Origin: Pseudomonadota bacterium
GTDB taxonomy: Bacteria > Pseudomonadota > Gammaproteobacteria > Burkholderiales > Rhodocyclaceae
Direction: 5' to 3'
Assembly (NCBI GenBank): GCA_018262095.1
Contig: JAGTRW010000013.1
Location: forward strand, 62,001-126,000
DNA: 64,000 nucleotides
Shown here in pieces: positions 7,811-16,900 of the stretch. The position numbers and the translations under genes are program-made. Each line of letters opens with the position of its first letter. Positions within the stretch are counted from its first letter, which is position 1. The notes below the pieces were generated by a model. It had not been told where the DNA came from. It made no database searches and saw nothing but the letters and a program-made list of their open reading frames with translations.

Positions 7811-8974
7811 TCATGGCCGGCCGGCGATGTCACCACCGCCTACGGCAGATGCTGATACGGCGCGTGTGGCGGGCTTTCCGCAATAAGCGCTCGAGGCGCG
7901 CAGGCGCTCATGACCCGCTAGCCTGGCAACGGCTCGCCGAGCCGCCGTCTCGGCTTCCGGCGTAAGGGGGCCACCGCCGCGCACGGGCGGCTGTTGCCCT
8001 GAACACGCCACGAACTCTTCAATCAGCGCTTCGTGCCGCAGACCGTGTGCAGTGACGCCGAGCAGGCGTGCAGTGATGCCGAACTTCGCCAGCACGTAGT
8101 CGAAGCGGCGCAGGTTTCTCCTCAGATCGTTGTCTGGATCGCCCATGTGCGCGTCCGATCCGATTACGACCGATTGCGCGTACTCGATCGCCGCCACGCG
8201 TTGCGGCGTGTTCAACGGTACAAAGCGCTGGCGGCCGTTCTTGGCACCCTGCCTGATCCAGACATACCGATCCGCCTGCATCTCACTCTCCGGCAGTCCG
8301 GTTGATGCGAAGGGCACGATGCACCCATTCGGCCGTAGCATCACCGATTCCTTGCGCCGCAAACCGAACGCCTGGATCAGTCGCAGTGAGGCGCCGACAT
8401 GCGGGTCAAAGGTGCAGACCTTGTTGATCAATGCCGCGATGTCCACGCCTTGCGCCGACCAACTCTTGTCGCGCTCGGCCGCTTCGTGGCGCTGGTACTC
8501 ATCGAGTTCCAGGCCGTAGTGGGCAGGGCGGCGCACGAAGCCATTCTTGCCCAGCCACTTCGCCAGACCGCGCAGGAAACTGAGATAGGTCTGGATGGTG
8601 GCGGGCTTCAGGTGGTCCTCCCGCCAAACCTGCACCATCGCGTGAACGTGCTTCTGGCCGAGGTTGCGCGGGTCCGGCAGCGTCTTGAAGCCGGCTCGTT
8701 GGTGCAGGTCGCGGAAGAACCGCCGCAGGAAATCGGCGCGCTCCTGGCGGGTCTTGTGCGACACGGTTTTCGTCAGGGCAGTGTGCCGCTCGTTGAACAG
8801 CTTGAGCAGTACTTCCAGCACGTGCATGGGATCGGCGTGACCCGGCCGGTAGCGCGCCAGGATATCCTGCGCATTCAGTCCCGACCAGTCGCGTGGATTC
8901 CGGGGTTGGTGGGTTGCCCGGCTGGCAGAACGCGGGCGGTAGGGAAAAGATGATTCGGTAGCGGTGCGAGACAT
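7811..8974 (-). CDS. Site-specific recombinase, phage integrase family (second integrase)
   Basis: A 387-residue tyrosine recombinase-like protein unrelated in sequence to the first integrase. Residues about 25-170 form an N-terminal SAM-like DNA-binding part (AQDILARYRPGHADPMHVLEVLLKLF...LKPATIQTYLSFLRGLAKWLGKNGFV). The catalytic part shows GLRRKES near residue 210, HGLRHEAL near residue 315 (HxxR box) and a C-terminal LAGHERLRASSAYCG with a candidate tyrosine. Such integrase-domain proteins are often found on integrative elements and may act on sites other than attL/attR here. The ATG at 8974 has GGAGAAAG ahead; the upstream TTG adds only four residues. It is convergent with the first integrase. 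Confidence 0.75.
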   Translation of the reverse strand: MSRTATESSFPYRPRSASRATHQPRNPRDWSGLNAQDILARYRPGHADPMHVLEVLLKLFNERHTALTKTVSHKTRQERADFLRRFFRDLHQRAGFKTLPDPRNLGQKHVHAMVQVWREDHLKPATIQTYLSFLRGLAKWLGKNGFVRRPAHYGLELDEYQRHEAAERDKSWSAQGVDIAALINKVCTFDPHVGASLRLIQAFGLRRKESVMLRPNGCIVPFASTGLPESEMQADRYVWIRQGAKNGRQRFVPLNTPQRVAAIEYAQSVVIGSDAHMGDPDNDLRRNLRRFDYVLAKFGITARLLGVTAHGLRHEALIEEFVACSGQQPPVRGGGPLTPEAETAARRAVARLAGHERLRASSAYCGKPATRAVSASAVGGGDIAGRP

Positions 8975-10187
8975 GGCTTTCTCCAAGAGAAGGCGCGCGC
9001 CGCCCGAGCAGCGCGCACGGAATGCATATGGAATCGGTGGCGGCGCTTGGCAGGGTGGATTCCATCGCCCCCCCCAAGCTGTGGTCTGAAAGTTCAGCGC
9101 AGCGCGCGACCACAGCGACGCTGCTCGTGCCCATGGTTGTGTCGGCCCTTGCGCAGTGCTCGCTGCGGGCTGGCTCGGTCGTCCTTAAAAATGAAACGGG
9201 GTGATCCGGCCCGTGCACGGGTTTCCGCGCTACACGGGTGGGATGTCGCGGGCCTCCAGGGGCACAGCGGCATCGGCAGTCAGGTCGAGCCTGCTGCCTG
9301 CGATGGATCAGTTCTCTACTTCGTAGCGCCATTCGCCTGCATGGGCCCACCCCTCACCGAGAGTCCAGGGTGGTGTCAGGTCATCGAGCGGAACTGCACG
9401 CGGCGGAGCCCATCAGGGGCAAGCACGACCGCGGGCGTTGCCATTCACGAAGGAATGGCTGGTGCTCAAAGGAATGGCGGGAACAGGTGCCGCGGCATCA
9501 GGTACCGGGCACGACATCAGCTCTGGCTACGACGCGCTTCGGGAGCGCCCGGCGATGATCGCCGGCAGGTCGCAGACATTGGCTCTACGAACGACTTCTA
9601 CAGGGCCGCCACCTCAGGGGTGGCCGCCAGTCCGATTCAGGATCGGGACTTCGGAGGCAGGTAACGACTGCAACGCCTTTCGCTCCAGAGGGAGCCGGCC
9701 ATCAGGAGGGCCGTCGGGGAGTCTTCAGTTGACACCGATCATCACGCTTCGTCAAGACGCCACCTCTGCAATCGCCGCGTTTTTCCAGGGCTTCCGGGTG
9801 GTGTTGTATCAGCCCTTGATGCGGCTCCATTTTCTGCTCGACGATGACAGGCAGAATGCATCAGGGGTTGACGCGAACAAACATGGCCTCTGGTTCTGAG
9901 TGCGAATGTTCCGACGCCGTGGGCCGCGCCGCACTCGTGTTTTCGCGCCCACGTGAATATCGAATGGGGTGTTGAACCAGTGATAGGCCGTGGCGGCCTC
10001 GATCGTGCGGCCGGGCAATACTGATTCTGAACTGCCGATACGAATGCACTTGGTTGTCACCGGGTTGTTACTGGCTTGAATCAGGTTGTCCATTCTTCAC
10101 GCTGGCCGGACCTACGCCAGATGAGAATTCGCGGGTTGACAAGACGGGACTGCATGCGACGTTGACCGGACACGCAAGGAGTCCCGC
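8975..10187. other. 1.2-kb gene-poor stretch with recurring TCAGG hairpins
   Basis: No convincing gene is visible on either strand. Short open frames are low-complexity or overlap each other; one at 9809-10093 on the minus strand (94 residues) cannot be supported. The stretch contains nine TCAGG pentamers on the plus strand between 9280 and 10085. Several form hairpin loops: GCCACC/GGTGGC at 9608-9624, CCGAT/ATCGG at 9632-9646 and CGGCC/GGCCG at 9696-9713. It may be a structured non-coding or DNA-processing region of the island. The part upstream of 8974 presumably holds the promoter of the second recombinase. Confidence 0.4.
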
Positions 10188-10706
10188 ATGAAAAAGTTCT
10201 GGTTCGTCAGCGGCCAACTGGTCGAGGTTCAGCGCTACATCAACGTGCCAATGCGCTGGTGCGAACAATATCCAGCGCGTGAAAGGCGCGAACTCTGGCT
10301 ATCGACGACCGGCGGCCACGATATCAAGCTCGTCGTCCATAGTCGCGAAATGCCGGCCCGCCGCGGTCACCGGGTGACGGCACTGCTGCTCGGCGAAACG
10401 CTGGTCGGGCTGCACAACGCCTCGACCGGGAAGCAGGCAAATTTCATTCGAGCCGATCCGCCACGACTCTGGCGACGATGCGACGCAGTCGTCGTAGCGA
10501 CGCTGTTGATTGCCAGTGCCGCCGCTTTCGCATTCGTGGCATGGTCCGCCCTGATGATTGGCCTGCCGTTGGCATTGTTGTATCCGCCGCTGCTGATGTC
10601 GGCGCGCTTTACCTGGCGCTGCCGCACGCGGGCACAGGTCGACCGGGCGCTGGAAATCGTCAAAGGCCAAGCGGCGACGCAACCGCAACTGCGCCGGGTG
10701 AAGTAA
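10188..10706 (+). CDS. Hypothetical membrane protein, island-encoded
   Basis: A 172-residue product not recognised as a known family. Residues 1-95 are soluble and rich in charged residues. Two adjacent hydrophobic segments follow (VVVATLLIASAAAFAFVAWSA near 101-121 and IGLPLALLYPPLLMSA near 124-139), with a basic C-terminal tail. AAGGAG lies 7 bases before the ATG at 10188, a strong ribosome binding site. It precedes a second small gene and lies between the recombinases and the defence genes. No function can be assigned. Confidence 0.6.
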   Translation: MKKFWFVSGQLVEVQRYINVPMRWCEQYPARERRELWLSTTGGHDIKLVVHSREMPARRGHRVTALLLGETLVGLHNASTGKQANFIRADPPRLWRRCDAVVVATLLIASAAAFAFVAWSALMIGLPLALLYPPLLMSARFTWRCRTRAQVDRALEIVKGQAATQPQLRRVK

Positions 10707-10751
10707 CGTGACGTGCCATCCCGTGACACACGAACGGCGAGGGAAGTATCA

Positions 10752-11123
10752 ATGATCCAGTCCGGCGATCAGATCCGTTTTACGGCCGCCGAGATCGAAG
10801 AGGGGATCAGCTTCGGGCTGGATCTTTCCGGCGTGCATACTTCGACAGAACTTTCGGTGCAGCTCGTTGACTGGATCGAGGCAGTGAGCGTCCTGCGGTT
10901 CGAGGTGGTCGAAGCGATGGCGCGGGAACTGGCCAGGCAGAAAGGCGTCTCGCTGCCGCCACTCTTGGTGTCCGTGCCAGCAGATGTCGTCCCCTCTGGC
11001 GACCCGAAAAGTCGCATCGGCCCCACTGATTGTGCGCCGGCATCATGTCCGTTTTCGCGGGAGGACTCCGGTGTGAATCTACTTTCATTGCGTGACATCG
11101 TATTAAAGAATGCTTTGATATAA
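10752..11123 (+). CDS. Small hypothetical protein, island-encoded
   Basis: A 123-residue acidic soluble protein (MIQSGDQIRFTAAEIEEGISFGLDLSGVHT...) with no recognised domain. The ATG at 10752 has GAGGGAAG about 8 bases upstream and is preferred over an in-frame start 13 codons earlier. The C-terminal part (after residue 75) has proline- and serine-rich low complexity. It follows the membrane protein gene by 45 bases, so the two may share a transcript. No function can be assigned. Confidence 0.5.
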   Translation: MIQSGDQIRFTAAEIEEGISFGLDLSGVHTSTELSVQLVDWIEAVSVLRFEVVEAMARELARQKGVSLPPLLVSVPADVVPSGDPKSRIGPTDCAPASCPFSREDSGVNLLSLRDIVLKNALI

Positions 11124-11153
11124 ACCCGTCCAATGAAAGAAGGCTTTCGAACG

Positions 11154-11620
11154 ATGCGCGAAACGGGAACCTACATCACGTCGACCACCCTGGGCGAGTC
11201 GGTCCGCGCTTTTGTGCCGCATCCCCTGCCACCGGTCGCTCCGGCGCTGTCGTCGGCGGATTTCGACGCGCCGAACCATGCGGCCGAACTCGCGTTGGCG
11301 CGCCTGTCGGGTGTTTCCGGACTGGTGCCGCTCTACGCGCGTATCGGGCGCGACATCCTGTTGTGGCAGGATGCGCAGTGCTGGGGCGCGAAAGCCATCA
11401 GCAGGGCTGGTCGCGCGCGATGTTGGAACTCAACATAAGGAGCCGTCTGCATCCGCAGCGAGTGGGCCGGCCTGGTGTTGAGCGCCAGGCCAAGGCCGCT
11501 GTGAGTCAGGCGCTGCAGGTCCGAGAGCCAAAGCCGGACCGGGCGCTGAAGCTCGTAAAAGAACAGAAGCTAGAACGCAAGCAGGAGCCGCGGCGGAGCC
11601 GGGCCAGAAAGGTTGGGTAA
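11154..11620 (+). pseudogene. Decayed chimera: Fic N-terminal segment joined to DUF1016 (YhcG) remnants
   Basis: The first frame (11154-11438) begins MRETGTYITSTTLGESVRAFVPHPLPP, typical of the N-terminal domain of Fic proteins. It then changes into LYARIGRDILLWQDAQCWGAKAISR, which matches the DUF1016 N terminus (compare LLYWQVGCDILERQKAQGWGAKVIDR in the intact gene at 23710). The frame then shifts, and 11400-11620 in another frame reads GWSRAMLELNIRSRLH, the DUF1016 segment GWSRNVMWHHISTCLH, but with the intervening 60 or more residues missing and a degenerate lysine-rich end. I read this as a recombination scar that retains pieces of two toxin/defence-type genes, both of which have intact relatives later in the same island. 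Confidence 0.6.
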
Positions 11621-11667
11621 GTTCCAGGCTGCACCCGTAGGGGTATTTTCACCTTAGATAACGCTTG

Positions 11668-11688
11668 CCGCCTCGCACTGCGAGGCGG
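11668..11688 (+). terminator. Hairpin upstream of the BREX operon
   Basis: A perfect 9-bp stem CCGCCTCGC/GCGAGGCGG with loop ACT, followed by a T-rich stretch (TTCCTTTT). It lies between the decayed Fic/DUF1016 remnant and the brxR promoter region and would isolate the BREX operon from upstream transcription. Confidence 0.6.
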
Positions 11689-11791
11689 ACTTCCTTTTGC
11701 TACAGGTTGGCAGGCGAGAAAGTAGTGTCCGCGGATCCCGCTTGCTGAACATTGGTAGCGCCACTATTGAGTTGAGCTCTTCCTGAATATG

Positions 11792-11858
11792 TCTATCAAA
11801 ATGATATTGCATTGGGTGTCTTTCTGATAGAGTACAGCCTCATTATTCCATCTGGAAT
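11792..11858. promoter_or_regulatory. Candidate BrxR operators and BREX promoter region
   Basis: Two inverted repeats precede the brxR GTG: TCTATCA/TGATAGA (11792-11798 and 11825-11831, 26 bases between) and ATTCCA-TC-TGGAAT (11845-11858). A TTGCAT element lies between the arms of the first. BrxR proteins of other BREX loci bind inverted repeats upstream of their own operon and repress it, so these are the obvious candidate sites. Their use is not shown by the sequence. Confidence 0.5.
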
Positions 11859-11872
11859 CCTCGAGGCCGCAC

Positions 11873-12772
11873 GTGAAATTGGATGTCAGCCAACTTAGCC
11901 AATCGCAACGTGAGCGGCTTGCCTATCTCGAGATGCGGGCTTTTTTCACGGGTGTGTTGCGAAAAACCGATATTGAAGCCCGATTCGGCGTCAAGCCTGC
12001 TGCAGTTTCCCGTGACTTGGCGGCTTATCGCGAACTGGCATCCGAAAATCTCGAATATGATCCGGGCGGAAAATGCTATCGGCCGACTGATCAATTTGCT
12101 GCCGTCTTCTCATTTTCGGCTGATAGGGTCCTCTCCTGGTTGTTGCAAGGGTTTGGAGATGGAATAGAACTCAGATTGAAGAAAGCAGCGCCCTGCGAGG
12201 GGCCTGGCAATCTGGTTCGGCCCGATCTCGACGTATTGGCCAGCGTTACCCGCGCCCTGTGCGGTGGAAAACCATTGAAGGTCAGCTACCTCTCGCTGAC
12301 GTCGGGTCCAAGCTCACGGGTAATTGTCCCCGTGGCGCTGGCCGACAATGGCCTGCGTTGGCATGTGCGCGCTTACGATCGGGTACGGCAGCGCTTCTCG
12401 GATTTTGTACTGACCCGCATCGACAAGGTGGACATGTTGGACGAGTCCGCCGAGGAGCACGAACTTCTTCCCGCCGATGAGCAATGGGTGCGTATTGTCG
12501 ATCTGGAAGTTGTGCCGCATCCCGATATTGAGTGGCCCCAAGCCGTTGAGGCCGACTACTCCATGGAAAGCGGTGTGCTCAAGTTACGCGCGCGTGCCGC
12601 GCTGGCCGGCTATGTCCTGCGGCGCTGGTCGATAGATTCCACACCGGATCATTCCCTGGATAAAGCGTCCCATCATCTCTGGTTGCGCAACACGCAAACC
12701 CTCTACGGCGTTGAGAGCGCCGCCCTGGCCCCGGGCTATACCAAGGCAGTCCCTGATGAAGGGATGGCTTGA
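11873..12772 (+). CDS. brxR: BREX transcriptional regulator BrxR (HTH-WYL domain)
   Basis: BrxR-type proteins are DNA-binding repressors that precede many type I BREX operons. Residues 1-65 form a winged helix-turn-helix (FFTGVLRKTDIEARFGVKPAAVSRDLAAYREL). Residues about 130-205 form a WYL domain (LKVSYLSLTSGPSSRVIVPVALADNGLRWHVRAYDRVRQRFSDFVLTRI), a presumed ligand-sensing module, and a C-terminal WCX-like domain follows. The start is GTG 11873. The stop overlaps the brxA ATG (TGATG), so the two are translationally coupled. Two palindromes upstream fit autoregulation. Confidence 0.88.
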   Translation: MKLDVSQLSQSQRERLAYLEMRAFFTGVLRKTDIEARFGVKPAAVSRDLAAYRELASENLEYDPGGKCYRPTDQFAAVFSFSADRVLSWLLQGFGDGIELRLKKAAPCEGPGNLVRPDLDVLASVTRALCGGKPLKVSYLSLTSGPSSRVIVPVALADNGLRWHVRAYDRVRQRFSDFVLTRIDKVDMLDESAEEHELLPADEQWVRIVDLEVVPHPDIEWPQAVEADYSMESGVLKLRARAALAGYVLRRWSIDSTPDHSLDKASHHLWLRNTQTLYGVESAALAPGYTKAVPDEGMA

Positions 12773-13362
12773 TGGGCCTCTACAACGCCGAGATCTCGGC
12801 AGGTTCGTTGATGTTGCCCGAGAGCCGGCGCATCGCACGACTGCTCCTGCAACACCCCACGGTTGCACAGTGGAATGCCGCGCTGAAAGACGAAAACCTG
12901 CTGCAAAAAAACCCCGCCACCGCTCGCCGTCAGGCGCGTCTGATTCGCAACAGGCTGGATAAACTCGACGATGCGGGCTTGCTGCTGATTGCCGACGGCG
13001 ATGGCGAAGTCGCCAGCCAGACGCTACTGATCGGGGCAATCCGGCATAGTCGCCTGCTGGCCGATTTCCTGCGCGACGTGTATGGCCAGGATCTGCGCAA
13101 ACTCGAACTCAAGCTGAGCCACCGCCAATGGGAAAGCTTCATCGACGAGCGCGCCCGGATCGATGAAGCAATCGGAGGCTGGGCCAGCAGCACACGCGAT
13201 AAGCTCTTTCAGGTGATCGTCCGTATTCTGGCCGAGGCCAAGTATCTGGATTCGACCCGCAAGATGGGGCTGACGCCGCCCTTGCTGCACCCTACCGTGA
13301 TTGCCTACCTGAAACGAGCGGGTGACAGTGAAACGCTCGCCTGCATGGACTTCCGCCGATGA
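12772..13362 (+). CDS. brxA: BREX protein BrxA (DUF1819)
   Basis: BrxA is a small DNA-binding protein (DUF1819, NusB-like inner-membrane-named family) needed for most type I BREX systems. The 196-residue product starts MGLYNAEISAGSLMLPESRRIARLLL and contains RRQARLIRNRLDKL and the C-terminal segment SSTRDKLFQVIVRILAEAKYLDSTRKMGLTPPLLHP, all typical of the family. The ATG at 12772 overlaps the brxR stop; a TTG one codon earlier is ignored. The stop overlaps the brxB ATG by 4 bases, continuing the tight operon. Confidence 0.9.
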   Translation: MGLYNAEISAGSLMLPESRRIARLLLQHPTVAQWNAALKDENLLQKNPATARRQARLIRNRLDKLDDAGLLLIADGDGEVASQTLLIGAIRHSRLLADFLRDVYGQDLRKLELKLSHRQWESFIDERARIDEAIGGWASSTRDKLFQVIVRILAEAKYLDSTRKMGLTPPLLHPTVIAYLKRAGDSETLACMDFRR

Positions 13363-13961
13363 CCACCGCCAACCATCAAGACAGCCGCGCCCGTTTCAAT
13401 GAGCGACTGAACCAGATTCTGCCGCGCTTGACCTCGCCCGAGCTGCTGAGAAACCAGGGTTTGGGCAACGAAATCGGCTTCTGGATTTTCGACTACCCCG
13501 CCGAGTACGAAATTGAAATGCGGGACTTTCTCAAAGAGACGGTCGAGCCCCAACTGGCCAGGCAATCGCCGCCAGTCAAGTTCGCTTCGGTCAATCTGTT
13601 CGACACGGTGATTGGTATTCTGGACGAGCGCGGGCATCTGGAAAAAGCCTGCGAGTTGCAGCAGCGCAAGGGTGACGCTGAGTTGTTGCGCGCTTTGCGT
13701 CCCATGCTCCAGGAAGACAAGTTGGCCAAACGACTGGTTGAGCAGACGCAGACCGATACGCTGGACCTGCTCATCATTCACGGTGTTGGCGCTGTTTATC
13801 CGATGCTCAGAACGCACACGCTGCTGTCGGCACTGCACCCCTTTATGAAAGACACCCCGCTGCTGATGTTCTATCCCGGTCGTTACGACGGCCTTTCCTT
13901 GAAGCTGTTCAACAAGCTGGCTGACGACAACTACTATCGGGCATTCCGCCTGGTGTCCTGA
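13359..13961 (+). CDS. brxB: BREX protein BrxB (DUF1788)
   Basis: BrxB (DUF1788) is a core type I BREX protein of unknown biochemical role, thought to act with BrxC and PglX/PglZ. The 200-residue product shows the family pattern LNQILPRLTSPELLRNQGLGNEIGFWIFDYPAEYE at the N terminus and LDLLIIHGVGAVYPMLRTHTLLSALHP...LLMFYPGRYDG toward the end. The family length is about 200. It starts within the last bases of brxA and is followed after 37 bases by brxC. Confidence 0.92.
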   Translation: MTTANHQDSRARFNERLNQILPRLTSPELLRNQGLGNEIGFWIFDYPAEYEIEMRDFLKETVEPQLARQSPPVKFASVNLFDTVIGILDERGHLEKACELQQRKGDAELLRALRPMLQEDKLAKRLVEQTQTDTLDLLIIHGVGAVYPMLRTHTLLSALHPFMKDTPLLMFYPGRYDGLSLKLFNKLADDNYYRAFRLVS

Positions 13962-13998
13962 GCGCGTCGAATCCAATTGAATCGAACCGAAGAGAAAA

Positions 13999-16900
13999 AT
14001 GAAAATTCAAGAGCTGTTCGTAAAACCCATCGACCGTCCGATCAACGGCGTCATCAAGGCGGACCAGCGCGACGCGGAAAGCGTCTGGCAGGAACTCGAC
14101 GAGTACGTGGTGACCAAGCAGATCACCGAATACCTGCGAAAGTTCTTCGACGCCTACCTCAATGCCGTCGATCGCCCGAACGATCCGACCATCACCGCCC
14201 GCATGGGCGTCTGGGTGTCGGGATTCTTCGGGTCGGGTAAGTCGCACTTCATCAAAATCCTGTCGTACCTGCTCGGCAACATCGAGGCACACGACGCAGC
14301 GACGGGCGAGCAACGCAAGGCGGTTCAGTTCTTCACGTCGAAGGTCACCGATGCGATGTTGCTGGGCGACATTCGGCGGGCGGTCGCTGGCAACACCGAC
14401 GTGATTCTCTTCAACATCGATTCCAAGGCCGATAGCAAGTCCGACCGCGATGCCATCCTGCAAGTCTTCCTGCGCGTCTTCAACGAAATGCAGGGGTTGT
14501 CGGGTGACGCTTCGCATATTGCCGACATGGAACGCTACCTGATCACCAAGGGCGTTTTCGAGAAGTTCAAGGCCGCGTTCAAGGATAAGCGCGGTGTTTC
14601 CTGGGAAGACGACCGGGATGGCGTCAGTTTCCTGCGCGATGAGGTGGTTCATGCCCTCGGTAGCGCACTCGGGATGAGCGACGAGTCGGCCGCACGCTGG
14701 TTCGACAATGCCCATGACAGCTACAAGATCAACATCGAAGGTTTTGCCAAGCTGGTACGTGACTATCTCGACAGCAAAGGGCCGGGCCAGCGCATCGTTT
14801 TCCTGGTCGATGAAGTGGGGCAGTTCATTGGCAAGAACACCCAGCTCATGCTCAACCTGCAAACCATCACCGAAGAGCTTGGCACCCTTTGTCAGGGCCG
14901 CGCCTGGGTCATTGTGACCAGCCAGGAAGACATCGACGCCACCATCGGTGAAGCTAATCACGCACGCTCCAACGATTTTTCCAAGATTACCGGCCGCTTC
15001 TATACGCGCCTGTCGTTGTCCAGCTCCAACACCGATGAGGTCATCGCCAAGCGTCTGCTTGAGAAAACGCCGGCGGCCAAGGCCGAGCTCGCGGCTCTTT
15101 GGGCCGCCAAGGGCGACATCCTTAACAACCAGCTCTCGTTTGCCAGCAACGCCGTGGCGCTTCCTGGTTTCAAGGATGCCGAAAGTTTTGCTACTCATTA
15201 CCCGTTCGCCCCGTACCAGTTTTTCCTGATGCAGAAAGTGTTCGAGTCGATCCGCAAGGTCGGCGCCACGGGACGCCATCTGGCGCGCGGCGAACGTTCG
15301 ATGCTCGATGCCTTCCAGACGGCGACCGTCATCAACGCGGGGCGCGAGTCCGATGCGCTGGTGCCGCTCTACGACTTCTATCCGTCGATCGAGAGCTTCC
15401 TCGATTCGGCCGTGAAGCTGGCCATCGATCAGGCCGGCGAGAATGCCGCGCTTGAAGACTACGACCGCAAGTTGCTGCGGGCACTGTTCCTGATCCGCTA
15501 CGTCACGGACACCATCAAGCCGTCGATCGACAATCTCGCCACGCTCTGCGTCGACCGCATCGATGCCGACAAGCTGGTGCTCAAACAGGAGATCACCAAC
15601 AGCCTGATGCGTCTTGAACGCCAGAACCTCGTCAGTCGAAACGGTGACCTATGGTTCTTCCTGACCAACGAGGAGCGCGACGTCTCGCAGGAAATAAAAT
15701 CTGTCGATGTCTCGTCGAGCGACATATCGCGACTGGTGTCCGAACTGATTTTCGACGAACTGCTCAGCGGCCAGACCAAGGTTCGCCATCGGGAAACAAA
15801 GACTGACTACGAGTTCAATCGCCTGCTCGATGGCGCGCCCTGGCGGCAGGCTAATCAGGGGCTGAGCTTCGAGGTGGTGTCGCCGATCGGGATTGACTAC
15901 GAGATGCTCACCGAAGCGCGCTGCATCGGCCGCAGCGTCGAAGGCGTCGGCCGAGCCATTCTGCGCATGACCACCGATGCGCGAATCGATGTCGAGCTGC
16001 GCACCTATCTGCAAATCGAGAAGTTCATCGTCGGCCCCAAGGCGAGTACGCCCACGCCGTCGCTGACGCGAATTCTCTACGACCGCAAGGACGAAAATCG
16101 CGATCGCAAGGGGCGTCTGCTGCATCAGCTTTCCGATCTGATGTCGGCGGGAGATTTCTATGTGCTCGGTCAGAAGCTCAAGATCAAGCCCATGGCGCCG
16201 TCGGGACTGCTCGATGAGATCGTCAATTACCTGATCTCCAACACCTACAGCAAGCTGACCTACCTCAAGCATCGGCAGCCTGACCCCATCGCGGAGATTC
16301 GCGCCATCCTCATGGCGGACACGCTGGGGCAGCAGAGCATGGCTCTGGGCGGTGAGGACGGAAACCCGCTGGCGATGGCCGAAATGCGGCAATATCTCAA
16401 CATCGCCGCCAGCCAGAGCCGCGTATTGCTGTCCGATACCGTCGACAAGTTCGCGGGCATCCCCTGGGGCTGGAAGCCGGAATGGGAGACGGTACTGCTG
16501 ATTGCGCGCCTGTTCATGGCCGGCGAAATCAAGCTGATGCTCGAAGGCGCCGACCTCGACCCGAAATCCGCCATTGATCCGCTGACCAAGGCGGCCCGTT
16601 TCAAGCAGGTCTCGATCCTCAAGCGCAAGACCTCCGATGCCGCTACACGGGCCAAGGCCCGCGACTTGCACCGCGATCTGTTCTCGCTGGTCGCGCCGGA
16701 GGATGAGGATGGCCTGGTTGCGCACTACCGCGAGAACCTGCAAAAGCTGCGCGCGGAACTCGACAAGGCCCGCTTCCAGGCCAACGCCAAGCATTACCCG
16801 GGGCTGGACGTCATTACACGGATTCAGGCCAGTATCGACAAGCAACTGGCGGTCCGCGACCCCTTCGAATTTCTCGACGCCATGGTCTCAGGCAGAGCGG

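Noticed and set aside
9047-9664. 205-codon plus-strand frame in the gene-poor island stretch
   Set aside because: Low-complexity Arg/Pro/Ser-rich translation, no ribosome binding site, and it covers palindromic DNA; not supportable as a gene.
9809-10093. 94-codon minus-strand frame
   Set aside because: It ends in serine/arginine-rich sequence without a recognisable domain; kept only as a mention in the region entry.
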